A DNA stretch of 64,000 bases from Pseudarthrobacter sp. L1SW (GTDB taxonomy: Bacteria; Actinomycetota; Actinomycetes; Actinomycetales; Micrococcaceae), in assembly GCF_020809045.1 (NCBI RefSeq), contig NZ_CP078079.1, positions 1,736,001-1,800,000 on the forward strand, written 5' to 3'. Within the stretch, counting starts at the first letter, position 1, and each line of letters opens with the position of its first letter. Shown here one piece after another: positions 1 through 8,063 of the stretch. Position numbers and translations under genes: made by a program. The notes under the pieces are model-generated. The model was not told the DNA's origin. It worked only from the letters and a program-made list of their open reading frames with translations, and searched no databases.

Positions 1-1157
1 GTGGTGATGCCGTAGCGGACGGAGGGGTCCTCCTCGAACTGCCGGGCGAGCTGGGTCATCAGCCGCACACCGGACGAGGCCAGGGGGTGGCCCACGGCGA
101 TGGCGCCGCCGTACCGGTTGACCCGGGGGTCGTCGTCGGCAATGCCGAAGTGGTCCAGGAAGCTGAGCACCTGCACGGCAAAAGCCTCGTTGATTTCAAA
201 TAGCCCAATGTCCCCGATGCCGAGCCCGGCGTTCTTCAGCGCCTTCTCGGTGGCCGGCACCGGCCCGATACCCATAACTTCAGGCTCCACACCCGCGTAA
301 GCGTAGCTGACCAGCCTCATCTTCACCGGCAGTCCCAGCTCGGCGGCAGCCTCTGCGGATGCCAGGACGGCCGCGGTGGCGCCGTCGTTCAGGCCCGCGG
401 CGTTCCCGGCGGTGACGCGGCCGTGGGCGCGGAACGGGGTGCGGAGGCCGGCGAGGTCAGCCATGGTAGTGCCTGGCCGCGGCGGCTCGTCCACCGTGTT
501 CAGCGTCCAGCCCTGGCCGGGCTTGAGGGCTGCCACGGGGACCAGGTCCGGCTGGATGCGGCCGTCGCGGCGGGCAGCCTCGAACTTGGCCTGCGAAGCG
601 ACGGCGTAGGCATCCGTCCTTTCCTTGGTGATGGCCGGAAAGCGGTCATGCAGGTTCTCGGCAGTGTTCCCCATGTTCAGCGCGGCCGGGTCCACCAGCC
701 GTTCTGACATGAACCGCGGATTCGGGTCGGTGCCTGAGCCCATGGGGTGGTTGCCCATGTGTTCCACGCCGCCGGCCACCACCACGTCGTACGCGCCAAA
801 ACCGATCCCTCCTGCCGTTGTGGTCACCGCGGTCATGGCCCCCGCGCACATACGGTCAATGGCAAAGCCTGGTACCGTCCTGGGCAGCCCGGCCAGCAGG
901 GCGGCTGTCCGGCCCAGGGTGAGGCCCTGGTCTCCGGTCTGGGTGGTGGCAGCAATGGCCACTTCATCGATGCGCCCGGGCGGCAGCGACGGGTTCCGGC
1001 GCAGCAGTTCGCGGATGCATTTCACTATCAGGTCGTCAGCCCGGGTGCCGGCGTAGATGCCCTTGTCCCCGGCCCTGCCGAATGGTGTGCGGAGGCCGTC
1101 CACAAAGACGACGTCCCGGACAGTGCGCAAGGCTGCGCCGCTTCCCTGGTGGCTCAC
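1..1157 (-). CDS. Acetyl-CoA C-acyltransferase (thiolase), 3' end cut by window
   Basis: This is a thiolase of the FadA/AtoB type, which joins or cleaves acyl-CoA and acetyl-CoA in fatty-acid or ketone metabolism. The start is GTG at 1157, preceded by GAGGAG at good spacing, and reads VSHQGSGAALRTVRDVVFVD. The nucleophile loop DRMCAGAMTA and the GGAIAVGHPLASSG motif with the catalytic His are present. About 385 residues lie in the window; the last stretch, which in this family carries the second catalytic Cys, falls just outside. It is transcribed away from the next genes. The exact substrate cannot be told from sequence. Confidence 0.93.
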   Translation of the reverse strand, partial: MSHQGSGAALRTVRDVVFVDGLRTPFGRAGDKGIYAGTRADDLIVKCIRELLRRNPSLPPGRIDEVAIAATTQTGDQGLTLGRTAALLAGLPRTVPGFAIDRMCAGAMTAVTTTAGGIGFGAYDVVVAGGVEHMGNHPMGSGTDPNPRFMSERLVDPAALNMGNTAENLHDRFPAITKERTDAYAVASQAKFEAARRDGRIQPDLVPVAALKPGQGWTLNTVDEPPRPGTTMADLAGLRTPFRAHGRVTAGNAAGLNDGATAAVLASAEAAAELGLPVKMRLVSYAYAGVEPEVMGIGPVPATEKALKNAGLGIGDIGLFEINEAFAVQVLSFLDHFGIADDDPRVNRYGGAIAVGHPLASSGVRLMTQLARQFEEDPSVRYGIT

Positions 1158-1275
1158 GTATAACTCCTCATCGAGACGTAGGCGCCGGTGGCATGCCTTC
1201 GGTGGCAGCGGCCTCACGGCAGTACGTTCGATGTTACTCGCGAGTAACTTAGCCTGCAAGACCCCGCCCTGAAGG

Positions 1276-1410
1276 GACGCTCTCTCACTTGATGCGCATT
1301 TTTGGCGATCCCTCTCGCACTCTCTTCAAGAAAGTGAGAGAGGGTTGCCAATATTCACGCGTGGAGTGAGAGAGGGTTGCCAATATTCACGCATCAAGTG
1401 AGAGAGCGTC
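1276..1410. repeat. Intergenic repeat with inverted and direct copies
   Basis: A perfect 21-bp inverted repeat has arms at 1276-1296 and 1390-1410 (left arm begins GACGCTCTCTCACTTG). Inside, a 28-bp unit containing GGGTTGCCAATATTCACGC occurs twice, at 1333-1360 and 1365-1392, separated by 4 bp. It lies between the 5' end of the thiolase and the 3' end of rnd. It may be a REP-like element or a terminator. No gene is seen in the rest of 1158-1453. Confidence 0.85.
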
Positions 1411-1453
1411 TGGGGGGTCGTGTGGGGCTGGCGGCGGCCCAGGCGGCTGGCGC

Positions 1454-2788
1454 CTACTGGCCTGCTGTGGCTGCGTCCGGTTTGGGTTCCTTGGCGGGCA
1501 GCGGCTGCGGGTGGAGGAACGCCTCGACAATGAGGGGGGTTGCCAGTTCCACCTGCCATTCACGTGCGCCCAGGGCGCGGAGTTCGGTGGCGACTGCTGC
1601 TTCGGTGATTTCCGCCGGCGGCCGCCAGGCCACCCGCCGCAGGTAGTCCGGGGTGAGCAGGTTCTCCAGCGGAAGGTTCAACGACTCGGCCTTCGCCTGC
1701 AGCAGCGGCCGTGCGGTGGCCAGGCGGGCAGCGGCTTCCGGGTCCCGGTCCGCCCAGACGCGGGGCGGAGGCGGCGCGTTCGTGGGCAGGTGCAGCGGCG
1801 GAAGCTCTTCGAGGTCCCGTGCAGCTGCGATGCAGCGGAGCCACCGGGGCGCTTCACGTTGCGCCGCCCGGCCGTGGAAGCCCTTGGTGCCCAGCAGCTG
1901 CGGCACGGTGGACGGCATGGCTTTGGCCGCCGCCACCAGGGCGGAGTCGGGAATCAGCCTTCCCGGTGCGACGTCCCTTTTCTGTGCCAGGGAGTCGCGC
2001 TCCAGCCACAGCTCACGCACTGCTGCCAGCTGCCGGCGGTCCCTGATCTGGTGCAGGCCGGAGGTCTTCCGCCACGGATCCACGCGCACCGGAGGCAGTC
2101 CTGCCGCCAGGATCGCGGCGAACTCCTGTTCGGCGTATTCCAGCTTTCCGTCGGCCTGCAGGAGCTCGATGAGTTCCTCCCGCAGTTCCGTAAGGACCTC
2201 GACGTCCAGCGCGGCATACCGCAGCCAGGGTTCCGGGAGGGGCCTGGTGGACCAGTCTGCCGCCGAGTGCTCCTTGGCGAGCCCGAAGCCGAGCAGCTGT
2301 TCGATGACGGCGGCCAGGCCCACGCGGGGCAGCCCCGCCAGCCGCGCTGCAAGTTCGGTGTCGAAGAGCTTGTCCGGCCACATGCCCAGCTCCGAGAGGC
2401 AGGGCAGGTCCTGGCTGGCGGCGTGCAGGATCCATTCGACGCCGCGGAGGGCGTCATTGATGATGTCCAGGTTGTCGAAGGGTTCAGGGTCTATCAGCCA
2501 GGTTCCGGCCCCTTCGCGCCGGATCTGGACCAGGAAGGCGCGCTGCCCGTAGCGGAACCCGGAAGCCCGTTCGGCGTCGACCCCCGCCGGTCCGGTTCCG
2601 GCGGCGATGGCCGCGGCGCAGCGCTCCAGGCCGGACTGCGTCTGGATGACCAGTGGAACGCCCTCCCGGGGCGACGCCAGTTCAACGATTTCGGGGATGG
2701 GGCTGTCAAAGCCTTCCACCGTGATGTGGGGTGCGGTATCAGCAGCCGGGACGCCGGCCGTGGTGTTTTCCGGAATGTTAGGGGTCAT
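1454..2788 (-). CDS. rnd: Ribonuclease D family 3'-5' exonuclease with HRDC domain
   Basis: The 444-aa protein is a DEDD-type exoribonuclease that trims RNA 3' ends. The exonuclease domain fills roughly residues 35-210. Exo I is the VDAERASGFRYG segment, Exo II the Asp in HAASQDLP, and Exo III RYAALDVEVL. A C-terminal HRDC-like helical region follows and ends in a charged tail. The ATG at 2788 is the natural start. It lies 28 bp downstream of the DUF3000 gene, so the two are probably co-transcribed, an arrangement common in actinobacteria. Confidence 0.93.
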   Translation of the reverse strand: MTPNIPENTTAGVPAADTAPHITVEGFDSPIPEIVELASPREGVPLVIQTQSGLERCAAAIAAGTGPAGVDAERASGFRYGQRAFLVQIRREGAGTWLIDPEPFDNLDIINDALRGVEWILHAASQDLPCLSELGMWPDKLFDTELAARLAGLPRVGLAAVIEQLLGFGLAKEHSAADWSTRPLPEPWLRYAALDVEVLTELREELIELLQADGKLEYAEQEFAAILAAGLPPVRVDPWRKTSGLHQIRDRRQLAAVRELWLERDSLAQKRDVAPGRLIPDSALVAAAKAMPSTVPQLLGTKGFHGRAAQREAPRWLRCIAAARDLEELPPLHLPTNAPPPPRVWADRDPEAAARLATARPLLQAKAESLNLPLENLLTPDYLRRVAWRPPAEITEAAVATELRALGAREWQVELATPLIVEAFLHPQPLPAKEPKPDAATAGQ

Positions 2789-2816
2789 GATGCCTTCAGT
2801 TTACCGGCCGGCTTGT

Positions 2817-3467
2817 TCAGTTCCGGCGGCGCAGCGTCAGCGGCGTCACGCCGTCCGGAAGGGGCGGCAGCCCGGCGAAGGTGCAGACCATGTCGGACCA
2901 GGCCTCGAGGTGGGCCTTGACGTCGGAGGTGGCGGGCGTCCAGGAGGCCCTCAGTTCGATGTCGATGGAGCCTGGCCGTTCGGACAGGGTCCCGAAACTC
3001 TCCGAGAGGACCCGCGTGGCGGTGCCGCCCGCTGCCCTGTAAGGCGCCTTGTGGTTCTCCAGCGCCTCCACCAGCCAGGTCCAGGCGACTGTTCCGAGCA
3101 TTTCGTCGTTGCCCATCTCGGGTTCCAGTTCCGCACGGATATAGGTGACGATCCGGAATTCCCCGTCCCAGACTTCGGAGCCCTCTGGATCGTGGAGGAG
3201 GATGAATCGCCCCGTTGCCAACTCCAGCCCGTCCTCGTCTTCCGTGCCTGAGGCCGCAGCGAGAGCCATGGCGGCGGGGCCGTGGAGTGGGGTGCCAGGG
3301 TGACCGGAGCCGGGGGCGAAAACTTCTGCGCCAAGGGCCACGGCAAAGGGCGCCAACCGGGCCGGCGCGGGGATCTCCGCCAGGCGGAGTTCCCGGCGGC
3401 ACTGGGCTTTCCTGAGGGTTCCCAAGGCGTGGAGAAATTCCGGGGGAACCTGGTCAAGTGCGTTCAC
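2817..3467 (-). CDS. DUF3000 domain-containing protein
   Basis: The 216-aa protein matches the actinobacterial DUF3000 family over nearly its whole length, with the N-terminus MNALDQVPPEFLHALGTLRK and a C-terminal ASWTPATSDVKAHLEAWSDM segment. No signal peptide, membrane segment or enzyme motif is visible, and the function is unknown. It is immediately upstream of rnd on the same strand (28-bp gap), which suggests one transcript. The family assignment comes from recalled sequence resemblance. Confidence 0.85.
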   Translation of the reverse strand: MNALDQVPPEFLHALGTLRKAQCRRELRLAEIPAPARLAPFAVALGAEVFAPGSGHPGTPLHGPAAMALAAASGTEDEDGLELATGRFILLHDPEGSEVWDGEFRIVTYIRAELEPEMGNDEMLGTVAWTWLVEALENHKAPYRAAGGTATRVLSESFGTLSERPGSIDIELRASWTPATSDVKAHLEAWSDMVCTFAGLPPLPDGVTPLTLRRRN

Positions 3468-3534
3468 CTTCGCAGGTTACGCAACTGGGCGGGGCAGGGC
3501 GGGTAGGCTCGCCGCCTGCCGGGGGCGCGGACTG

Positions 3535-4632
3535 TCAGTTCCCGCCACTGTGAAGTTCCCGGCGGAGTGCGGCAACAAAGGAATCCACATCCTCTTCTGT
3601 GGTGTCGAAGGAACACATCCAGCGCACCTCCCGCGTGGCTTCGTTCCAGTCGTAGAACCGGAATGACGCCCGAAGCCTGTCAGCCACGCCTTCGGGGAGG
3701 ATGGCGAACACGCCGTTGGATTCGGTCGCCTGGGTGGGCCGGACGCCGTCGATGGTGTCGACGGCGGCGCGGAGCCGTGCGGCCATGGCGTTGGCGTGCG
3801 AGGCGGACCGCAGCCACAGGTCGCCTTCCAGGAGCGCGATGAACTGCGCCGACAGGAACCGCATCTTGGATGCCAGCTGCATGTCCATCTTGCGGAGGTA
3901 GACCAGGCCGTGGGCTGCCTCCGGGTTCAGTGCCACCACCACTTCGCCGAAAAGCAGCCCGTTCTTGGTGCCGCCGAAGGACAGGATGTCCACCCCTGCG
4001 TCGCGCGTGAAGGCCCGCAGCGGAACCTGGAGGTGCGCCGCCGCGTTGGCCAGCCGGGCGCCGTCCATGTGCAGCTTCATCCCCTTGGCATGGGCGTGCT
4101 CGGCAATGGCCCGCACTTCATCCGGGGTGTAGCACGTGCCAAGTTCCGTGGTCTGGGTGATGGACACGGCCAGCGGCTGGGCGCGGTGTTCGTCCCCCCA
4201 CCCCCAGGCCTCGCGGTCAATCAGTTCGGGAGTGAGCTTGCCGTCCGGCGTGGGGACGTGCAGCAGCTTGATGCCGCCGATGCGTTCCGGGGCGCCGTTC
4301 TCGTCCATGTTGATGTGGGCGGTGGAGGCGCAGACCACGGCGCCCCAGCGGGGGAGCAGCGACTGCAGCGAAAGGACGTTGGCGCCGGTGCCGTTGAAGA
4401 CGGGAAAACACTCGATGCCGGGGCCGAAGTGGTCCTCCATCAGTTGCTGCAGCCGTGCGGTGTAGTCGTCCTCGCCGTAGGAGACCTGGTGGCCGTCGTT
4501 GGCGGCCGCCAGCGCCGCCAACACCTCGGGATGAACGCCCGAGTAGTTGTCCGAGGCGAACCCCCGCACGTTCGGATCGTGGAGGCGGATGCCGGCGGCT
4601 GTTTCAACGGTGGTTGTCATGGCTTTGCTCAC
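3535..4632 (-). CDS. Threonine aldolase family PLP enzyme (low-specificity L-threonine aldolase)
   Basis: The 365-aa protein is a fold-type I PLP enzyme of the beta-eliminating lyase/threonine aldolase group, expected to split L-threonine or L-allo-threonine into glycine and acetaldehyde. The N-terminus has the typical DNYSGVHPEVL stretch. HMDGARLANAA carries the PLP-interacting Asp and Arg, and SFGGTKNGLLFGE contains the Schiff-base Lys. Its start overlaps the preceding SDR gene by 4 bp (ATGA), so it is the last gene of a three-gene operon with DUF6421 and the SDR. A different beta-hydroxy amino acid substrate is possible. Confidence 0.9.
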   Translation of the reverse strand: MSKAMTTTVETAAGIRLHDPNVRGFASDNYSGVHPEVLAALAAANDGHQVSYGEDDYTARLQQLMEDHFGPGIECFPVFNGTGANVLSLQSLLPRWGAVVCASTAHINMDENGAPERIGGIKLLHVPTPDGKLTPELIDREAWGWGDEHRAQPLAVSITQTTELGTCYTPDEVRAIAEHAHAKGMKLHMDGARLANAAAHLQVPLRAFTRDAGVDILSFGGTKNGLLFGEVVVALNPEAAHGLVYLRKMDMQLASKMRFLSAQFIALLEGDLWLRSASHANAMAARLRAAVDTIDGVRPTQATESNGVFAILPEGVADRLRASFRFYDWNEATREVRWMCSFDTTEEDVDSFVAALRRELHSGGN

Positions 4633-5405
4633 GCTTTCAGTCTAAGGAAAGTCCGGTCCGGTGTGGGTCGGGCCGCCAGCTGCAGCCGGCGGCCGTTCAG
4701 CCCGGCGGCTGGTGCATCAAAGAGCCCGACGACGGCGCGCGCCAGGTCCTCGACGTCAGTTGCGCCGGCGAAAGACCGTTCGGGGTGGCTCAATCGCATC
4801 TTGTCATCCACCAGCGCTTTGACCACCAGGACGACGGCGGCCGCGGCGCCGCCGCCGTTCTTCCCGGCGTCGCGGCTGAAGCCGTCCGCGATGGCCAGGG
4901 TCCAGGCCTCGGCCGCTGCCTTCGCAGCGGCGTAACTGGCTGTTGCCGCGGTGGGCTTGGCGGCGGTGGTGGAGGACACCATGGCGAAGCGGCCGCTCGG
5001 CGAGGCGGCAACGTCGTCGTAAAAAACGCGTGCGACGTTGCGGAGCGTGGTGATGGCTGCGCGCTCGAGGAACTCCCAGTCCTCGTCAGTCTGGTCCGGA
5101 ATGCCTTTTGCGCCGCGCCAGCCGCCCACCAGATGGATCACGGCATCCATGGGCCCGGCAGCCGCGGTGACCTCGGTCCGCAGCTGCCGTACCTCCTCCA
5201 TCCGTGCAAGGTCGCACACGAAAGGGGCAACGCCGTCGCCCGCCTGTTGTGCCGCAGACTGGATCCGTTCCAGGTCCGTGCCCACGGTGGAGACGCGGTG
5301 CCCGGCCTCCCGGAGCGCCCGCGCCACGGCCACGCCGGATGCTCCGCTGCCACCCGCAACCAGGACGTTCAGCGGCGGTTTTGCCGGCCCAGCTCCAGCT
5401 GTCAC
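4629..5405 (-). CDS. SDR family NAD(P)-dependent oxidoreductase
   Basis: The 258-aa protein is a short-chain dehydrogenase/reductase. The nucleotide loop is VLVAGGSGASGVAVARAL at residues 14-31. The active site is the Ser-Ser before TTAAKPTAATASYAAAKAA, whose Tyr and Lys form the YxxxK pair. Its length is normal for a classical SDR. It overlaps DUF6421 upstream and the threonine aldolase downstream by 4 bp each, giving tight translational coupling. The substrate is unknown; the operon suggests a hydroxy-amino-acid-related pathway, which is inference. Confidence 0.88.
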   Translation of the reverse strand: MTAGAGPAKPPLNVLVAGGSGASGVAVARALREAGHRVSTVGTDLERIQSAAQQAGDGVAPFVCDLARMEEVRQLRTEVTAAAGPMDAVIHLVGGWRGAKGIPDQTDEDWEFLERAAITTLRNVARVFYDDVAASPSGRFAMVSSTTAAKPTAATASYAAAKAAAEAWTLAIADGFSRDAGKNGGGAAAAVVLVVKALVDDKMRLSHPERSFAGATDVEDLARAVVGLFDAPAAGLNGRRLQLAARPTPDRTFLRLKA

Positions 5406-6769
5406 AGCGCAGACGCTCCGGTAATGCCGGCCGTGGATTCAATGACAGGACGCATCTTCTTTTCCAGTGCTTCGTAGAACATGGACAGCGGGAATTCGTC
5501 ATCGAGGACCTGGTCGGTGAGGCCGCGCGGCGGACCTGCCAGCGGCAGCGCCTCCGGGCCCCTGGCCCAGACCGACGCCGGGTGGGGCGTGACGGTGGCG
5601 GAGATCAGCTGGTACGCGGCCAGCCAATGGGCCGTTTTGGGCCGGTCGATGGAGCGCCAGTACAGGTCGTCGATGCTGGCGCCGAGGGCGATCACGGCGG
5701 TGGACACCTCATCCCAGTCGATGGTGAGCCGGGTGTCGGTCCAGTGGAGGACGCGCTGCTGGTGCAGCCACGCGAAGAGGAGCTGGCCACCCAGGCCGTC
5801 GTAGTTCCGGACCCGGCTACCGGTGATCGCAAAGCGGAAGATGCGGTCAAAAATGATGGCGTACTGCACCAGCTTCGCGTGGCGGCGGGCCTCTGGATCG
5901 GCGTCGTCATCATTTTCGATCCGCACGGACTCGCGGAAGGCCGTGAGGTCGCAGCGCAGTTCTTCCAGGGAGTACAGGAAAAACGGCATCCGTTGCTTGA
6001 TCATGAACGGATCAAACGGCAGGTCGCCGCGCATGTGGGTCCTGTCATGGATCAGGTCCCACATAACGAACGTCGCCTCGGTCAGGTCCTGGTCCGCCAG
6101 CATGTCCGCGGCGCCCTCAGGCAGTTCCAGGGCGGTGATCTCGGCGGCGGCCTTGAGGACGCGGCGGAACCTGGCTGCCTCCCTGTCCGCGAAAATCGCA
6201 CCCCAGGTGAAGGTGGGCGTCTTGCTGACCGCGACGGTCTCCGGGAACAGCACTGCCGAGTTGGTGTCGTAGCCGGCGGTGAAGTCCACGAACCGGATGG
6301 GTACGAACAGCTTGTTCGAGTAGTCGCCGGCTTCCAGCCCTGCGATGAATTCCGGCCAGATCACCTCCACCAGAACGGCCTCCACCAGGCGGTTGCTGCT
6401 GCCGTTCTGGGTGTACATGGGGAAGACGACCAGGTGCTGGAGGCCGTCGCGGCGCTGTTCCTGCGGCTGGAAGGCCAGCAGGGAGGACAGGAAGTCGGGG
6501 GTGGCGAAGCCGCCCTGGGCCCACCGGGAGAAGTCGGTGCACGCAGCGTCCAGGTAGGCAGCATCATGCGGGAAGGCGGGGGTGAGGGCGCGGAGCGCAT
6601 CGATGATCTCGTTGACGCGGGCAGCGGCCTCCGCGTGGTGTGCAGCGTCCGGAATGGAGCCGTCCTGGGACTGGAAGGCCTGGAGGGCGGTGGCGGCTGC
6701 CTTGAGCCGGAGCCAGTCGTGGTTCTCGGCTGAAATCCCGGTGACGGCGGTGGTCAGGGTTTCGGTCAT
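5402..6769 (-). CDS. DUF6421 family protein
   Basis: The protein has 455 aa from the ATG at 6769, which is preceded by AGAAAGG; a start 51 bp upstream is possible but would lie inside a dyad operator. The reading MTETLTTAVTGISAENHDWLRLKAAATALQ and the long soluble body resemble actinobacterial DUF6421. No characterised motif, signal peptide or membrane helix is visible. It is the first gene of the operon with the SDR and threonine aldolase, with 4-bp overlaps. The function is unknown. Confidence 0.82.
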   Translation of the reverse strand: MTETLTTAVTGISAENHDWLRLKAAATALQAFQSQDGSIPDAAHHAEAAARVNEIIDALRALTPAFPHDAAYLDAACTDFSRWAQGGFATPDFLSSLLAFQPQEQRRDGLQHLVVFPMYTQNGSSNRLVEAVLVEVIWPEFIAGLEAGDYSNKLFVPIRFVDFTAGYDTNSAVLFPETVAVSKTPTFTWGAIFADREAARFRRVLKAAAEITALELPEGAADMLADQDLTEATFVMWDLIHDRTHMRGDLPFDPFMIKQRMPFFLYSLEELRCDLTAFRESVRIENDDDADPEARRHAKLVQYAIIFDRIFRFAITGSRVRNYDGLGGQLLFAWLHQQRVLHWTDTRLTIDWDEVSTAVIALGASIDDLYWRSIDRPKTAHWLAAYQLISATVTPHPASVWARGPEALPLAGPPRGLTDQVLDDEFPLSMFYEALEKKMRPVIESTAGITGASAL

Positions 6770-6784
6770 CGTGGGCTGCCTTTC

Positions 6785-6823
6785 TGGTTGCTTGCTAACT
6801 ATGGCGAGCGTAGCAAGCAACCA
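6785..6823. promoter_or_regulatory. Perfect 13-bp dyad upstream of the DUF6421 operon (candidate operator)
   Basis: TGGTTGCTTGCTA at 6785-6797 and its exact reverse complement at 6811-6823 flank a 13-bp spacer, 15 bp before the DUF6421 start codon. A site this close to the start of an operon is typical of repressor control, although no regulator gene is adjacent. It could also form a hairpin in the leader mRNA. Confidence 0.7.
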
Positions 6824-6912
6824 GCAGGGCTAATTGGAAAAGCGCCTAAGCTTAAGTATTCCTTTTGCTTAATGCCCTTTCCGGTGGTTGGAGCAGGTCC
6901 TTACCTGCGGGT

Positions 6913-7431
6913 TCAGGCCTCCTGGTCCGGACCGTTGACCTGCGGATCCTCCGCGGGGACCAGCCGGATGGAGATGGAGTTGATGCAGTAGCGCTGGTCG
7001 GTGGGGGTTCCGTAGCCCTCGCCTTCAAAGACGTGCCCCAGATGGGAATCGCAGGTGGCGCAGCGGACCTCCACCCGGTCCATTCCCAGCGTCCGGTCGT
7101 GGATGTAGCGGACGTTTCCTTCGGCCAGCGGGGCCCAGAAGGACGGCCAGCCGCAGTGGGAATCGAACTTCTCGTTGCTGGTGAACAGTTCCGCTCCGCA
7201 GGCGCGGCACTGGTACACGCCGGCAGTGTGGGTGTCCCAGTACTCGCCAGTGTACGGACGCTCGGTTCCCGCCTGGCGGAGCACGTGGTACTCCTCCGGC
7301 GTGAGCTCCTCGCGCCACTGCGCGTCTGTCTTTTCCATACCGGTGCCCGGGACGTCGGCCCCTGCCGGACCCGCCGTGGCCGGCGCATCCGTAGTTTTGT
7401 TTCCGAAGATGCTGTTTCCGAAGATGCTCAT
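6913..7431 (-). CDS. msrB: Peptide-methionine (R)-S-oxide reductase
   Basis: The 172-aa enzyme reduces methionine-R-sulfoxide in oxidised proteins. Two zinc CxxC pairs are visible (CRAC and CATC), along with SHCGWPSFW, RCATCDSHLGHVFEGEG and the catalytic Cys in RYCINSISI. The first 12 residues contain a duplication, MSIFGNSIFGNK, from a tandem repeat in the DNA; a later Met (MEKTDAQW) begins the conserved domain and may be an alternative start. It follows the 7446-7937 gene by 14 bp on the same strand. Confidence 0.96.
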   Translation of the reverse strand: MSIFGNSIFGNKTTDAPATAGPAGADVPGTGMEKTDAQWREELTPEEYHVLRQAGTERPYTGEYWDTHTAGVYQCRACGAELFTSNEKFDSHCGWPSFWAPLAEGNVRYIHDRTLGMDRVEVRCATCDSHLGHVFEGEGYGTPTDQRYCINSISIRLVPAEDPQVNGPDQEA

Positions 7432-7445
7432 AGCCTTGTCAACGC

Positions 7446-7937
7446 TTACGAGTCGCCGATAAATCCCGAGCCTGCATACAGGTGCAGTACCGGCACCCCC
7501 AGCTGGTCCTGCGCCTTGTTGGCCCAGTCCGTATGGAAGGTGTCGGCGACGGCGTGCGGCCGGGTAATCACCACGGCCTGCCCGGCGCCGGTCTCGCGGA
7601 CCTTGGAGACCAGCCCGTTGACGGCGCCGCCATCCACAATCTCGCCCGTAACGCCGGTGCCCAACCCCTCCAGGGCCGCCAGGGATACGGCGAGGGTCTC
7701 CGCTGCCTGGGCCCGCTCCTGGGTGGGGTCGGGGGTGTGGGCAGTCAGCTCCCTGAATGCCTTGGCAATGTCCAGCATCGAAAGGTTTTCAAGGAAGTCC
7801 ACCAGCAGGTGCCGTTCGGTGTTTGCGGGCACCAGCACCACCAGGCGCGTTTCCGCTCCGTCCACCAGGCGTTCGATGTTCAGGCGGTCGTCCGCCCCCA
7901 GGGGTTCTTCGGTCAGGATGACGATCGGTTCACTCAT
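7446..7937 (-). CDS. Conserved hypothetical protein, possible Rossmann-like fold
   Basis: The 163-aa soluble protein begins MSEPIVILTEEPLGADD. It alternates hydrophobic strands and helices (RLVVLVPANTERH, AVVITRPHAVADTF, VPVLHLYAGSGFIGDS), a pattern like universal-stress-type nucleotide-binding folds, but no diagnostic motif is visible. It sits directly upstream of msrB with a 14-bp gap, so a role in stress response is possible but unproven. It is divergent from the hydrolase at 8064. Confidence 0.75.
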   Translation of the reverse strand: MSEPIVILTEEPLGADDRLNIERLVDGAETRLVVLVPANTERHLLVDFLENLSMLDIAKAFRELTAHTPDPTQERAQAAETLAVSLAALEGLGTGVTGEIVDGGAVNGLVSKVRETGAGQAVVITRPHAVADTFHTDWANKAQDQLGVPVLHLYAGSGFIGDS

Positions 7938-8063
7938 GGCCCTAGCCTAGTCCCGGAGCACGGCCGTGCGCAGGGGTCACCGCACCCGGATGGAGGCCGG
8001 GGCCGGCCCCGGCGGCCAGTGGCGGAATGCGGGCTTCGGTGACCGGGCGGTAAGAATAGTTCC

